Source of the DNA: JBLNBQ01 sp050260095
Lineage (GTDB): Bacteria > Bacillota > UBA5301 > DYFA01
Direction of reading: 5' to 3'
NCBI GenBank assembly: GCA_050260095.1
Contig: JBLNBQ010000122.1
Location: 1 to 13,048, forward strand
DNA length: 13,048 nt
The notes under the pieces are model-generated. The model saw only the letters and a list, made by a program, of their open reading frames with translations, did not search any database and was not told where the DNA came from. Shown piece after piece: positions 1 to 7,464 of this stretch (position 1 is the first letter of the stretch; each line of letters starts with the position of its first letter). The position numbers were made by a program, and so were the translations under genes.

Positions 1-1064
1 TTCACCGTCGCCCAGACCAGGGAAATCAGCTGGTCCAGAGCGGAGTGTTGGCAGACCTCGACCGGGGTGTGGGTGGAGCGCGCGGCGAAGCCCAAATCGA
101 CTGAGGGGATGCCCTCCCCGACCAGTTGCACATAGGCCGAGTCGGTCAGGCAGCCGACGGCGGCGTTGCGCTGGAGCGGAAGGCCTTCCCGCGCCGCCGT
201 CTCCCGCACCAGGCGGGCGAGGGCGGGATGGGGGATGGTGCCGTTGAGCGTGCCCCGGCCGTGGAAGCTGTAGGTCCCCAGCACGGGCCCGCCGCCCAAC
301 CGCAGGTCGGATTTGTCTTTCAGGTCGGGGGTGTCGCCGCCGACCATGATGTCGAGGGCGATCGCCAGGTCAGGGCGCACGCTCTGGGCCGCCACCATCG
401 CGCCCCGGAGGTTGAACTCTTCCTGCACCGTGCCGACCAGGTGCAGGGTGGCCCTGGGTCGCTGCCGCGCGGCCAGCTCGGCCAGCGCGACCAGCGCCAC
501 GCAGCCCGCCCGGTCGTCGATCGCGGTGGCCGCCACCTTTCCCCCGGCAAGCGCTTCGAACCGCGGCTCATACACCACCGGGCAGCCCACCTCGACCCCG
601 AGCCGGTGAACCTCCTCGGCGCTGGCCGCACCGACGTCCACGTAGAGGGCGCCGTAGGGGATGACCTGGTACTTCTCTTCCGCCGGAGTCAGGTGATGGG
701 CCTTCAGCCCGATGATGCCGGGGACGTTGCCGCCATCTTCGGTCTCCACCAGGACGCGGAGCCCGGGCAGCACCTTCTCCGGGATGCCGCCGAGCCGTTC
801 CAGGCGGAGGAAGCCGTCGGGCTCGATCTTGCGCACCACGAACCCGAGCTGATCCATATGGGCGAAGACCATGACCTGGGGCGCTTCCGCCACCGCGCCG
901 CGGATGGTGGCGATCACGTTGCCCATCCGGTCGGCCCGGACCTCATCGGCGTGGGGCTGCAGGGCGTGGCGCAGGAAACGGGCCATGCGTTCCTCATGGC
1001 CCGCCAGGGCGGGGATCAGGGTCATCTCACGCAGTAAGCTAGCCAACTCGGGCAACCGCTTCAT
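1..1064 (-). CDS. M42 family metallo-aminopeptidase (SgcX/FrvX-like), C-terminus cut by window edge
   Basis: This is the last visible gene of the operon and runs off the left edge; 354 codons are present, so only a few residues should be missing for a family of about 350. M42 enzymes are cytoplasmic dinuclear-metal aminopeptidases that often form large oligomers. The expected site residues are visible: His69 in AHMDQLGF, Asp183 in AIDDRAG, the Glu215-Glu216 pair in GTVQEEF (catalytic base and metal ligand), Asp238 in ALDI and His332 in RSTHTPVE. It follows dhaL by 31 bases. ATG 1064 has GGAG directly against it, so a TTG at 1055, nine bases after that GGAG, may be the true start. Several M42 members, such as E. 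coli SgcX and FrvX, sit in sugar-transport operons with no known role. The family call is firm. Whether the substrate is a peptide or some glycoconjugate is unknown. Confidence 0.9.
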   Translation of the reverse strand, partial: MKRLPELASLLREMTLIPALAGHEERMARFLRHALQPHADEVRADRMGNVIATIRGAVAEAPQVMVFAHMDQLGFVVRKIEPDGFLRLERLGGIPEKVLPGLRVLVETEDGGNVPGIIGLKAHHLTPAEEKYQVIPYGALYVDVGAASAEEVHRLGVEVGCPVVYEPRFEALAGGKVAATAIDDRAGCVALVALAELAARQRPRATLHLVGTVQEEFNLRGAMVAAQSVRPDLAIALDIMVGGDTPDLKDKSDLRLGGGPVLGTYSFHGRGTLNGTIPHPALARLVRETAAREGLPLQRNAAVGCLTDSAYVQLVGEGIPSVDLGFAARSTHTPVEVCQHSALDQLISLVWATV

Positions 1065-1095
1065 CTCCAGTCCGCCCGCCGGGGGGCGCCGATGA

Positions 1096-1728
1096 CTATT
1101 GAGCCTGCGCGGCGAAGGCCTGGATCAGGAACGCGCCGACCGTCGCCCCCGGATCCTGCTGCCCCAGGCTCTTCTCCTGAAAGCAGGCCGCCTTGCCGTG
1201 TTGCGAAATCATCTTCTTCGTCTCTTCCAGCCCGCTCCGGGCCGCGGCGAGGGCGCTCTCCCACCCTTCAGCCAGGCTCCTCCCGCTCTCCGCCGCCGAC
1301 CGCAGGGCCGCGGCCGCCGGGGCGAGCGCATCGATGATCGTCTTGTCGCCTGGCTGGGCCTTCCCCCGCTGGATCAGGCCTTCCACGAAGTCGGTCAGCA
1401 TGGCGGCCAGATCGGCCAGAGTGACTTCCGTCTTCCCCACCGCCGCCTTGCCGGCGCGCATCAGGCCGGTGGCCATCAAGGTGCCCATCGTCGACGGCAC
1501 CGTGGAGGCCATGGTCATCCCGGCCTTGCCCAGGAGCTTGCCCACGTCGCTCTCGTCCAGGGCGGCGACCGCGTCGGCCACCGCCCGGAACCCCTTGCTC
1601 ATGGTCAGCCCCAGGTCGCCGTCGCCGATCACGCCGTCCAGCTCAGTCAAGTAGTCCTTCTGCTCGGCCATCAGGTCCGCCATGCGGGCCAGGATCGCCC
1701 GGAAGTCGGCGGCTGCAAACGTCTCCAT
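1096..1728 (-). CDS. dhaL: DhaL-like dihydroxyacetone kinase subunit (nucleotide-binding)
   Basis: This 210-residue protein matches the length and layout of DhaL, the all-helical subunit that carries the nucleotide used to phosphorylate substrate bound on DhaK. The magnesium-binding Asp cluster is present in LDGVIGDGDLG (Asp31, Asp36, Asp38). RGKAQPGDKT (121-130) and GQQDPGA (189-195) match the family blocks. Three conserved spots differ from E. coli DhaL as I recall it: GDADHG is GDGDLG, the SVGGASG loop reads TVPSTMG, and GHQDPGA is GQQDPGA. These suggest a divergent subfamily with another substrate or nucleotide arrangement. The start is ATG 1728, with GGAGG about eight bases upstream, and the gene lies 16 bases after dhaK. 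No DhaM (the PTS-type phosphodonor) is visible, so ATP-dependent action is possible. Confidence 0.88.
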   Translation of the reverse strand: METFAAADFRAILARMADLMAEQKDYLTELDGVIGDGDLGLTMSKGFRAVADAVAALDESDVGKLLGKAGMTMASTVPSTMGTLMATGLMRAGKAAVGKTEVTLADLAAMLTDFVEGLIQRGKAQPGDKTIIDALAPAAAALRSAAESGRSLAEGWESALAAARSGLEETKKMISQHGKAACFQEKSLGQQDPGATVGAFLIQAFAAQAQ

Positions 1729-1744
1729 CGCCTTGCGCCTCCGT

Positions 1745-2752
1745 CTAGAGCTGCTCCTGCTGGAAGAACGGGGTGTTAGCCGGCTTCGCCAGCAGGCGCT
1801 TAGTCTCCTCATCGAGGCGGAGCAGGCTGATCGACGCACCTGCCATCTCCATCGAGGTCGCAAACTCGCCCACGTAGGTGTTGAACACCTTGATCCCCTG
1901 GGCATCAAGGGTCTGCTTCACCCGCCGGAACAGCACGTACAGCTCCTCCTTGGGGGTCGCGCCAAGGCCGTTGATCAGGACGGAGACCTCGTCGCCCCGC
2001 CTGAAGGGCAGGTCTTCCAGGATCGGCTGCAGCATCTGGTCGACCACCTGGTCGGCCGGCGCCAGCGGCGCCTTCCCCTGCACGCCGGGTTCGCCGTGGA
2101 TGCCCATGCCGATCTCCATCTCGCCGTCGTTCAGCTCGAAGGTCGGCCGCCCGATCTCCGGGATCACGCAGGCCGACAGGGCCACCCCCATGGTCCTCAC
2201 GTTGTCGCGCACCTTCTCGGCGATGCGCTTCACCTCGTCCAGGGAGGCTCCCTCTTCCGCCGCGGCCCCAGCAATCTTATAGAGGTAGAAGATTCCGGCC
2301 ACGCCCCGCCGCTTGTCTTCCCGGCCCTTGGGCGCGGAGGCCACGTCGTCCATGCCGATGACCGTCTCGACCCGGATGCCGTCCATGGCCGCCATCTCGG
2401 CCGCCATGTCGAAGTTCATGATGTCGCCGGTATAGTTGCCGTAGATGTAGAGCACCCCGGCGCCCGCGTCGATGGCCTTGGTGACGTTGTACATCTGCTC
2501 CGCGCTGGGCGACTGGAAGACGCCGCCGATGGCGCAGCCGTCGAGCATGCCCTGGCCGACGTACCCGAGGAAGACCGGCAGATGGCCCGAGCCGCCGCCC
2601 GTGGCCAGCGCCACCTTGTTCGTCTTGTGGCCGGTGCGGATCAGGCACCGCAGATCATCGTTGGTATAGGTCAGCTTGTCGGGGTGAGCCGCGTAGATGC
2701 CCTCCAGCATCTCGTCGACGAAACGGGCCGGCTCGTTGATCAGTTTCCTCAT
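1745..2752 (-). CDS. dhaK: DhaK-like dihydroxyacetone/ketose kinase subunit (substrate-binding)
   Basis: This 335-residue protein is a full-length DhaK homologue, the subunit that binds a short-chain ketose covalently as a hemiaminal for phosphoryl transfer from DhaL. Visible elements are the GGGSGH loop (52-57) with His57, NYTGD (106-110) with Asp110, and GIHGEPG with the covalent His219 (compare His56, Asp109 and His218 of E. coli). The residues after the first His differ: the usual GHEPAHAG is GHLPVFLG here, which should reshape the pocket and may mean a substrate other than dihydroxyacetone, such as a tetrulose. The start is ATG 2752 with AAGGAGG about nine bases upstream, overlapping the permease stop codon, so translation is likely coupled. 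Catalytic competence is well supported; substrate identity is inference. Confidence 0.9.
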   Translation of the reverse strand: MRKLINEPARFVDEMLEGIYAAHPDKLTYTNDDLRCLIRTGHKTNKVALATGGGSGHLPVFLGYVGQGMLDGCAIGGVFQSPSAEQMYNVTKAIDAGAGVLYIYGNYTGDIMNFDMAAEMAAMDGIRVETVIGMDDVASAPKGREDKRRGVAGIFYLYKIAGAAAEEGASLDEVKRIAEKVRDNVRTMGVALSACVIPEIGRPTFELNDGEMEIGMGIHGEPGVQGKAPLAPADQVVDQMLQPILEDLPFRRGDEVSVLINGLGATPKEELYVLFRRVKQTLDAQGIKVFNTYVGEFATSMEMAGASISLLRLDEETKRLLAKPANTPFFQQEQL

Positions 2753-2766
2753 GCGAAAATCCCTCC

Positions 2767-3837
2767 TTAAGCTGATGGGGTGACGCTGCCGGGCAGGGCG
2801 CGGCCCTCGGACTCGCTCTTGCGCTCCTCCTTGGGCCGGCTCTGCCGGGTGTTGCTCACGTAGTTGATGACCATGACCAGCAGGAGGACCGCACCCCAGA
2901 TGAACTCCTTGAAGAAGTTGCTGAAGCGCAGCATGCTGAACCCGCTCGACAGGAACTGCAGGGTCAGGATGGCCAGCACAAGGCCGAGCACCGTGCCGAA
3001 GCCGCCGTTGGGATTGACCCCGCCGAGCACCGCGATCAGGATGGCCTGCAAGGTGTACGAAGAACCGTAGTCGGCCTTGGCCGAGTTGGTGCGGGAGAGG
3101 ACCACGAAGCCCGCCACCGCGCCCAGGATGCCGCTCAGCAGGTAGGTCTTCAGCAGGAGCCGAGTGTTGTCGAGCCCCGAGAACCGGGACGCGGTGGGGT
3201 TGGTGCCCATCAGTTGGATCTTGAAGCCGAAAGCCGTCCGGTTGAGGACCAGGGCGAACCCGAGGGCGAAGACGGCGAAGATCAGGAACGGAACGGGGAA
3301 GATCCACAGGCTTCCGTTGCCCATGTAGTTGATCAGGTCAGGAAGGCCGTACACCGCCGCACCCTGGGTAATGACGATGGCGATCCCCGTGAAGAGCTGC
3401 ATCGTGCCCATGGTGGCCAGGATCGGCGGGATGCCGACGTTGGCGACGAGCAGGCCATTCAGCAGTCCACACAGCGCCCCGGTCGCCAGCATGATGCCCA
3501 CGGCCAAAGCGGAGTAGAGGAGGATCTGCGACTGCCCGGCGTCGGCCGGCATGAGCCGCGTGAGGGTCAGGGCGGCGAGGATTCCCGAGAGGTTGGCGAT
3601 ACCGACCACCGAGAGGTCGATCCCCCCGGTCAGCATGGTCAGCATGATGGCGATCGCCAGCAGTCCGAACTCGGGAAACTGGAACGCCATGGAGCTGAAG
3701 TTGTCGGGCGTGAAGAACATATCCGGCTTGAGCAGGCTCATCGCCACAAAGACCAGGATGGTGATGATGAACAGCCGCCGCAGATTCCCGTCGCGGGTCA
3801 TCACATTCAGAAAGTTGAACCGGCCAAGGTTTTTCAT
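2767..3837 (-). CDS. Sugar ABC transporter permease (second)
   Basis: This is a 356-residue integral membrane protein of the BPD_transp_2 (RbsC/LsrD/YjfF-like) family. About eight to ten hydrophobic segments are visible. The family motif is present early as LTGGIDLSVVGIANLSG, and the cytoplasmic coupling region reads FKIQLMGTNPTASRFSGL. A late glycine-rich segment, AVLGGVNPNGGFGTVLG, is also typical. The C-terminal tail of about 30 residues is charged (RPKEERKSE) and lies outside the membrane core. The start is ATG 3837 with GGAGGAG five bases upstream. It lies 22 bases after the first permease and immediately before dhaK. It should pair with the first permease as a heterodimeric channel, as in LsrC/LsrD or YtfT/YjfF systems. 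The substrate cannot be read from the sequence. Confidence 0.92.
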   Translation of the reverse strand: MKNLGRFNFLNVMTRDGNLRRLFIITILVFVAMSLLKPDMFFTPDNFSSMAFQFPEFGLLAIAIMLTMLTGGIDLSVVGIANLSGILAALTLTRLMPADAGQSQILLYSALAVGIMLATGALCGLLNGLLVANVGIPPILATMGTMQLFTGIAIVITQGAAVYGLPDLINYMGNGSLWIFPVPFLIFAVFALGFALVLNRTAFGFKIQLMGTNPTASRFSGLDNTRLLLKTYLLSGILGAVAGFVVLSRTNSAKADYGSSYTLQAILIAVLGGVNPNGGFGTVLGLVLAILTLQFLSSGFSMLRFSNFFKEFIWGAVLLLVMVINYVSNTRQSRPKEERKSESEGRALPGSVTPSA

Positions 3838-3859
3838 GTCGCTCCTCCACCCAAGGCTC

Positions 3860-4876
3860 CTACTCGTTTGCCATCACGTTGGCCTGCCTCGCCCGGCGCT
3901 TGGCCTGCAGGGCCGGGATCCCGGTGCCGATCAGGATGAGAATCCCCAGCACCACCTGCTGCCAAAACGACGAGATGCCGAGCAGGATCAAGCTGTTGTT
4001 CATGATCACAACCAGAACCACGCCGAGCAGGGTGCCGATGACCGTCCCGTGTCCCCCGGTGATGCGGGCGCCGCCCAGCACCACCGCGGCGATGACGGTC
4101 AATTCGGTGCCGACCAGGTCAAAGGGGCGGGCCATCCGGACGAGCGAGGAATGGATGATCCCGCCGACACCCGCCAGAAAGCCCACGAAACCATAGATGA
4201 AGAACTGCAGCGCCCGCACGTTGAACCCGGCCCGCTCGGCGGCGACCGGGTCGCCGCCAAGGGCGTAGATGCCTCGCCCGAGCATGGTCTTCCGCAGGAT
4301 GAACCAGGTCACGACGGCCAAGACCGCCAGGATCACGACCCCGAAGTGGAGTCCGAACTGGGCGCCGTTCTGGGTCACCTCGACCAGGAAGAACCGGGAG
4401 AAGGCGATCATCGCCGGCGGCAGGTTGGTGATCTCCATCGCCCCGATGAAAGCCAGCATGAAACCGCGATACATGCTCTGGGTGCCCAGGGTCACGATCA
4501 GGGTCGGGAGCTTGAAGTAGGAGATGAAGACCGCGTTCACCAGTCCGAGCACAAGTCCGATGGCCGCGGACATGGCGAAGGGCAACAGGATCGTGCCCTG
4601 GTAATTGTACGGCGCCAGGATCTTGGCCGTCACGAACATCGAGAAGCAGGCCACCGCCGTGAACGAGACGTCGATCCCGCCACTGATGATGACGATCAGG
4701 ACCCCCAGGGCGAAGATGCCCATCACGATGCTGCTTCTCACCAGGTCGAAGAGGTTCCCCACGGTGAAGAAGGCCGGGTTGACGAGGCCGATCACCAAAG
4801 AGAGAACCGCGATCACCAGCGCGACGGCGAACTCGTTCTTGGACAACAGCTTCTTCCACATGGCGCTTGAGGTCAC
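3860..4876 (-). CDS. Sugar ABC transporter permease (first)
   Basis: This protein of about 338 residues is a BPD_transp_2 family permease related to RbsC, LsrC and YtfT. Hydrophobic segments run through most of its length. The signature ISGGIDVSFTAVACFSMF and the coupling region YALGGDPVAAERAGF are clear, followed by VVLGGARITGGHGTVIGT. I prefer GTG 4876, whose GTGA overlaps the ATPase stop codon and so implies translational coupling. An in-frame ATG at 4861 (protein starting MWKKLL) would give 333 residues. Neither start has an ideally spaced ribosome site, because GGGAG touches the GTG. The protein should form the membrane channel with the second permease immediately downstream, driven by the double ATPase encoded upstream. 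Confidence 0.92.
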   Translation of the reverse strand: MTSSAMWKKLLSKNEFAVALVIAVLSLVIGLVNPAFFTVGNLFDLVRSSIVMGIFALGVLIVIISGGIDVSFTAVACFSMFVTAKILAPYNYQGTILLPFAMSAAIGLVLGLVNAVFISYFKLPTLIVTLGTQSMYRGFMLAFIGAMEITNLPPAMIAFSRFFLVEVTQNGAQFGLHFGVVILAVLAVVTWFILRKTMLGRGIYALGGDPVAAERAGFNVRALQFFIYGFVGFLAGVGGIIHSSLVRMARPFDLVGTELTVIAAVVLGGARITGGHGTVIGTLLGVVLVVIMNNSLILLGISSFWQQVVLGILILIGTGIPALQAKRRARQANVMANE

Positions 4877-6372
4877 GCTCCCATCAGCTTGCGGGCCAGT
4901 TCGTTCTCGTCCACGGCGTCGCCGGCGAACTCCTCCGCGATGCGACCCTTGCGCATCAGCAGGATGCGGTTGCAGTTCTGCAGCAACTCGGGTATGTCGT
5001 CGGAGATCACGATGACGCCCATGCCTTGCTCGGCCAGGCTGCGTACGGTGGCGTGAATGTCCGCCTTGGAGCCGACATCGACCCCCACGGTGGGGCCGTT
5101 GAGGATCAGGACCCGCGGCTTGGTCGCCAACCACTTGGCCAGGACGATCCGCTGCTGATTGCCGCCCGACAGGCTCTGCACCGGCAGCGCCGCCGACGGG
5201 GTAGCCACCTTGAGACGTCCCACCCATCCGTCCACTTCGGCGTCGAGCCGGCGGGAGTCGATCAGCCGGCTGAAGCCGCCGCACAGGCGGTCGATGGTGC
5301 TGGCCACGATGTTCTTGGCAATCGGCTGCACCAGGAAGAGGCCCTCGGTCAACCGGTCTTCCGGAACATACCCGATCCCGTGACGGATGGCGTCCTGAAC
5401 GTTGCGCACCCTTATGGGCCGCCCGTCCAACGTCACCCGACCGGCGTCCGCCGGCCGGAGGCCGAAGAGCGCCATGGCCAGTTCGGTCCGCCCGGAGCCC
5501 AGAAGGCCGGTGATGCCCAGAATCTCTCCGGGGCGCAGGTCGAAGGAGACATCCGCGAAGCTGCCCTTACGGCTCAAGCCCTCGACGGTGAGGAGACGGT
5601 CCGCCTTCTCCGGGCCAGGTTGCCAGGTGAAGCGCGTCTCGCTGAGGTCCCGGCCGGTCATGTGGCGGACCAGCGCAGCCCGGTCGAACTGGGCGACCTC
5701 CCCATCGGCCACCACCCGGCCGTTGCGCATGATGGTGACCTTGTCGGCGATCTCCAGCACCTCGTTCAGCTTGTGGCTGACGAACAGGATGGAGATGCCT
5801 TTCTCCTGCAGGCCCTTGACCACCCGGAAGAGCGACTTGACCTCCTTCTGCGTGAGGGCCGTGGTCGGCTCATCCATGATGATCAGCTTCGCGTTCTGCA
5901 GCAGCGCACGGCTGATGGCAATCAGCTGTTTGTCGGCCACGGAGAGGTCCTCCACGTTGGCCGAAAGATCGAGCTTGACGTCGATGCGGTCGATGGCCTC
6001 GCGGGCGACCCGGTTGACTTCCTTCCAGTCGATCAACCGCTGCCGCTTGGCGAGTTCGAAGTTGAGCGCGATGTTCTCCGCCGCAGTCAAGTTCGGAAAG
6101 AGGGAAAAATCTTGATATATGACCTGGATGCCTTCCCGGATCGCGCCGATCGGCGTCAGGCGGCGGCTCACGCGGCCCTCGATCACGATCTCGCCATCAT
6201 CCGGCGTGTACACGCCCGCGATGACCTTGATCAGGGTGGACTTGCCGCAGCCGTTCTCCCCCACCAGGCAGCGAATCTCGCCCCGGCCTACCGTGAGACT
6301 GACGTCGCGCAGCGCCTGAACGCCCGAGAACGACTTCTTGATGTGCCGGACCGTGAGCAACTCCTCAGCCAT
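4873..6372 (-). CDS. Sugar ABC transporter ATPase with two nucleotide-binding domains
   Basis: This 499-residue protein is a tandem ATPase of the RbsA/MglA/LsrA/YtfR type that powers import. The first domain has Walker A GENGCGKST (38-46), the degenerate signature LSVADKQ (143-149) normal for this family, and Walker B LIIMDEPT ending at 170. The second domain has the reduced P-loop GLLGSGRTE (289-297) and a proper signature LSGGNQQ (401-407). Its Walker B reads LILNGPT (422-428), with Asn425 and Gly426 where Asp-Glu is usual, so the second domain probably lacks its catalytic glutamate. The start is ATG 6372 with AAGGA about 11 bases upstream. The gene lies 105 bases after the binding-protein gene, with a stable hairpin in between, and overlaps the first permease gene. 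Confidence 0.95.
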   Translation of the reverse strand: MAEELLTVRHIKKSFSGVQALRDVSLTVGRGEIRCLVGENGCGKSTLIKVIAGVYTPDDGEIVIEGRVSRRLTPIGAIREGIQVIYQDFSLFPNLTAAENIALNFELAKRQRLIDWKEVNRVAREAIDRIDVKLDLSANVEDLSVADKQLIAISRALLQNAKLIIMDEPTTALTQKEVKSLFRVVKGLQEKGISILFVSHKLNEVLEIADKVTIMRNGRVVADGEVAQFDRAALVRHMTGRDLSETRFTWQPGPEKADRLLTVEGLSRKGSFADVSFDLRPGEILGITGLLGSGRTELAMALFGLRPADAGRVTLDGRPIRVRNVQDAIRHGIGYVPEDRLTEGLFLVQPIAKNIVASTIDRLCGGFSRLIDSRRLDAEVDGWVGRLKVATPSAALPVQSLSGGNQQRIVLAKWLATKPRVLILNGPTVGVDVGSKADIHATVRSLAEQGMGVIVISDDIPELLQNCNRILLMRKGRIAEEFAGDAVDENELARKLMGA

Positions 6373-6429
6373 GCTGACCCTGTCCTTTCCCCCGGCCCTC
6401 CGGCCGTCGTCGCCGAAGCCCGATTGGAG

Positions 6430-6466
6430 CGGAGGCAGGCGGGCTCGAGGGGCCGGCCTGCCTCCG
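6430..6466. other. Stem-loop between binding-protein and ATPase genes
   Basis: A perfect inverted repeat, GGAGGCAGGC (6431-6440) and GCCTGCCTCC (6456-6465), is extended by one C-G pair to 11 bp, with a 15-base loop. It begins 11 bases past the stop codon of the binding-protein gene. In the minus-strand transcript the stem is preceded by an A-run and followed by GCTCC, with no U-tract, so it is not a good intrinsic terminator for this operon. On the plus strand it is followed by six T, but no plus-strand gene ends here. The likely role, inferred from malE-malF-type arrangements, is 3'-end protection or partial attenuation that keeps binding-protein mRNA above permease mRNA. Confidence 0.6.
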
Positions 6467-6477
6467 AGTTTTTTGCC

Positions 6478-7455
6478 TTAGAACGGGTACTTGTCGAGGT
6501 TAGCCTTGGTCACGTGGACCCAGGCCTGACCGTACAGGACCTTGCCGTCGGCCTTCAGCTTGTTGTAGCCCGGAACGCCGAGGTCGATACCGGCCTTGAT
6601 GGGCTTCTTCTCCAGCATCATGAGGGCCAGCTGGTTCATGGCGTAGCCGGCGTCGGCCGGATCCCAGAACCCGATCATGTCGACCGCGCCGCTCTTCACG
6701 TACTGGCCGGACACGGACGGGATGGAGGTGCCGACGACGTGAACCTTACCCTGGAGCTTCATCTCTTCGACCGCGAGGCCGGCGCCGGCCGGGTCGGTGG
6801 AGGCGCTGCCCTGGATACCCTTGAGGTTCGGGTAGGCCTTCAGAAGTTCCTTGGTCTTCTCATAAGCCTTCTGCTGGTCGTCGTAGGCCTCGAACTTGCC
6901 GACGAACTTCATCTTCGGGAAGTTCTTCTTGGCGTAGGCCACGGCGCCGTCGACCCACTGGTTGTGGGACTTGGAGGTGAAGCTGCCGACGAAGCCGGCC
7001 CACTCGCCCTCGTTGCCCATCTGCTTCGCGAGCGCCTTGACGAACTCTTCGCCGTAGGCGGTGTTGTCAAAGGCCTCGATGTCCCAGTCCATGTTCTTCT
7101 GGTTGGCGGCCTCGTGGGTGATGACCACGATGCCCTTGTCCCGGGCCTTCTTGAGCACCGGCTCGAGCGCCTCGACAGAGAAGGGCACGACGGTGATGGC
7201 GTCGACCTTCTGGGCGATCAGGTCTTCGATGATCTGAACCTGGAGGGCAGCGTCAGCCTTGGCCGGGCCGACCTGGAACGCCTTCACGTTGGGGTGGTCC
7301 TTGCCGAACTTGGTGACGCCCTCTTCCATGCGGTTGAACCAGCCGACTCCGCTGAGCTTCACGACGGTGGCGATGGTGTAGGTCTTGGCGAACGCCATCT
7401 GGCCCATCATCGCAACGAGCGCCAACGCGAGCATCAAAACCACGGTCTTCTTCAA
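6478..7455 (-). CDS. Sugar-type ABC transporter substrate-binding protein (LsrB/RhaS-like)
   Basis: This is a periplasmic-binding-protein type 1 (Peripla_BP_4) receptor of about 325 residues. It carries a signal peptide with a Lys-Lys start, a hydrophobic core and a cleavage site near AFA/KTYT at residue 23. There is no lipobox cysteine, so it should be released rather than lipid-anchored. Alignment by eye favours LsrB and RhaS relatives: TVVKLSGVGWF resembles the LsrB N-terminus, and HNQWV and GFWDPADAGYA are shared types of block. I prefer TTG 7455, six bases after AGAGGTG, over GTG 7464, which adds three residues and has poor spacing. Most autoinducer-2 contact residues I recall from LsrB are not kept, so automated labels of AI-2 binding should be distrusted. 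It is the first gene of the transporter block and sits before a hairpin. Confidence 0.92.
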   Translation of the reverse strand: MKKTVVLMLALALVAMMGQMAFAKTYTIATVVKLSGVGWFNRMEEGVTKFGKDHPNVKAFQVGPAKADAALQVQIIEDLIAQKVDAITVVPFSVEALEPVLKKARDKGIVVITHEAANQKNMDWDIEAFDNTAYGEEFVKALAKQMGNEGEWAGFVGSFTSKSHNQWVDGAVAYAKKNFPKMKFVGKFEAYDDQQKAYEKTKELLKAYPNLKGIQGSASTDPAGAGLAVEEMKLQGKVHVVGTSIPSVSGQYVKSGAVDMIGFWDPADAGYAMNQLALMMLEKKPIKAGIDLGVPGYNKLKADGKVLYGQAWVHVTKANLDKYPF

Positions 7456-7464
7456 GCTGAGCAC

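Noticed and set aside
126..1037. A 303-codon plus-strand frame
   Set aside because: It is antisense to the M42 peptidase, whose metal ligands are all in the minus-strand frame. The plus-strand product is His, Arg and Gly rich, as expected of a shadow.
3551..4870. A 439-codon plus-strand frame opposite the two permease genes
   Set aside because: The product is highly charged (Asp, His, Gln, Glu), which is the normal antisense image of hydrophobic membrane segments.
6430..6475. Plus-strand intrinsic terminator (stem followed by six T)
   Set aside because: No plus-strand gene is supported upstream of it; all coding here is on the minus strand. Kept only as an intra-operon stem-loop.
6478..7455. 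Autoinducer-2 uptake system (lsr-like)
   Set aside because: The transporter layout is similar, but LsrK, LsrR, LsrF and LsrG are missing and most AI-2 contact residues are not kept in the binding protein.
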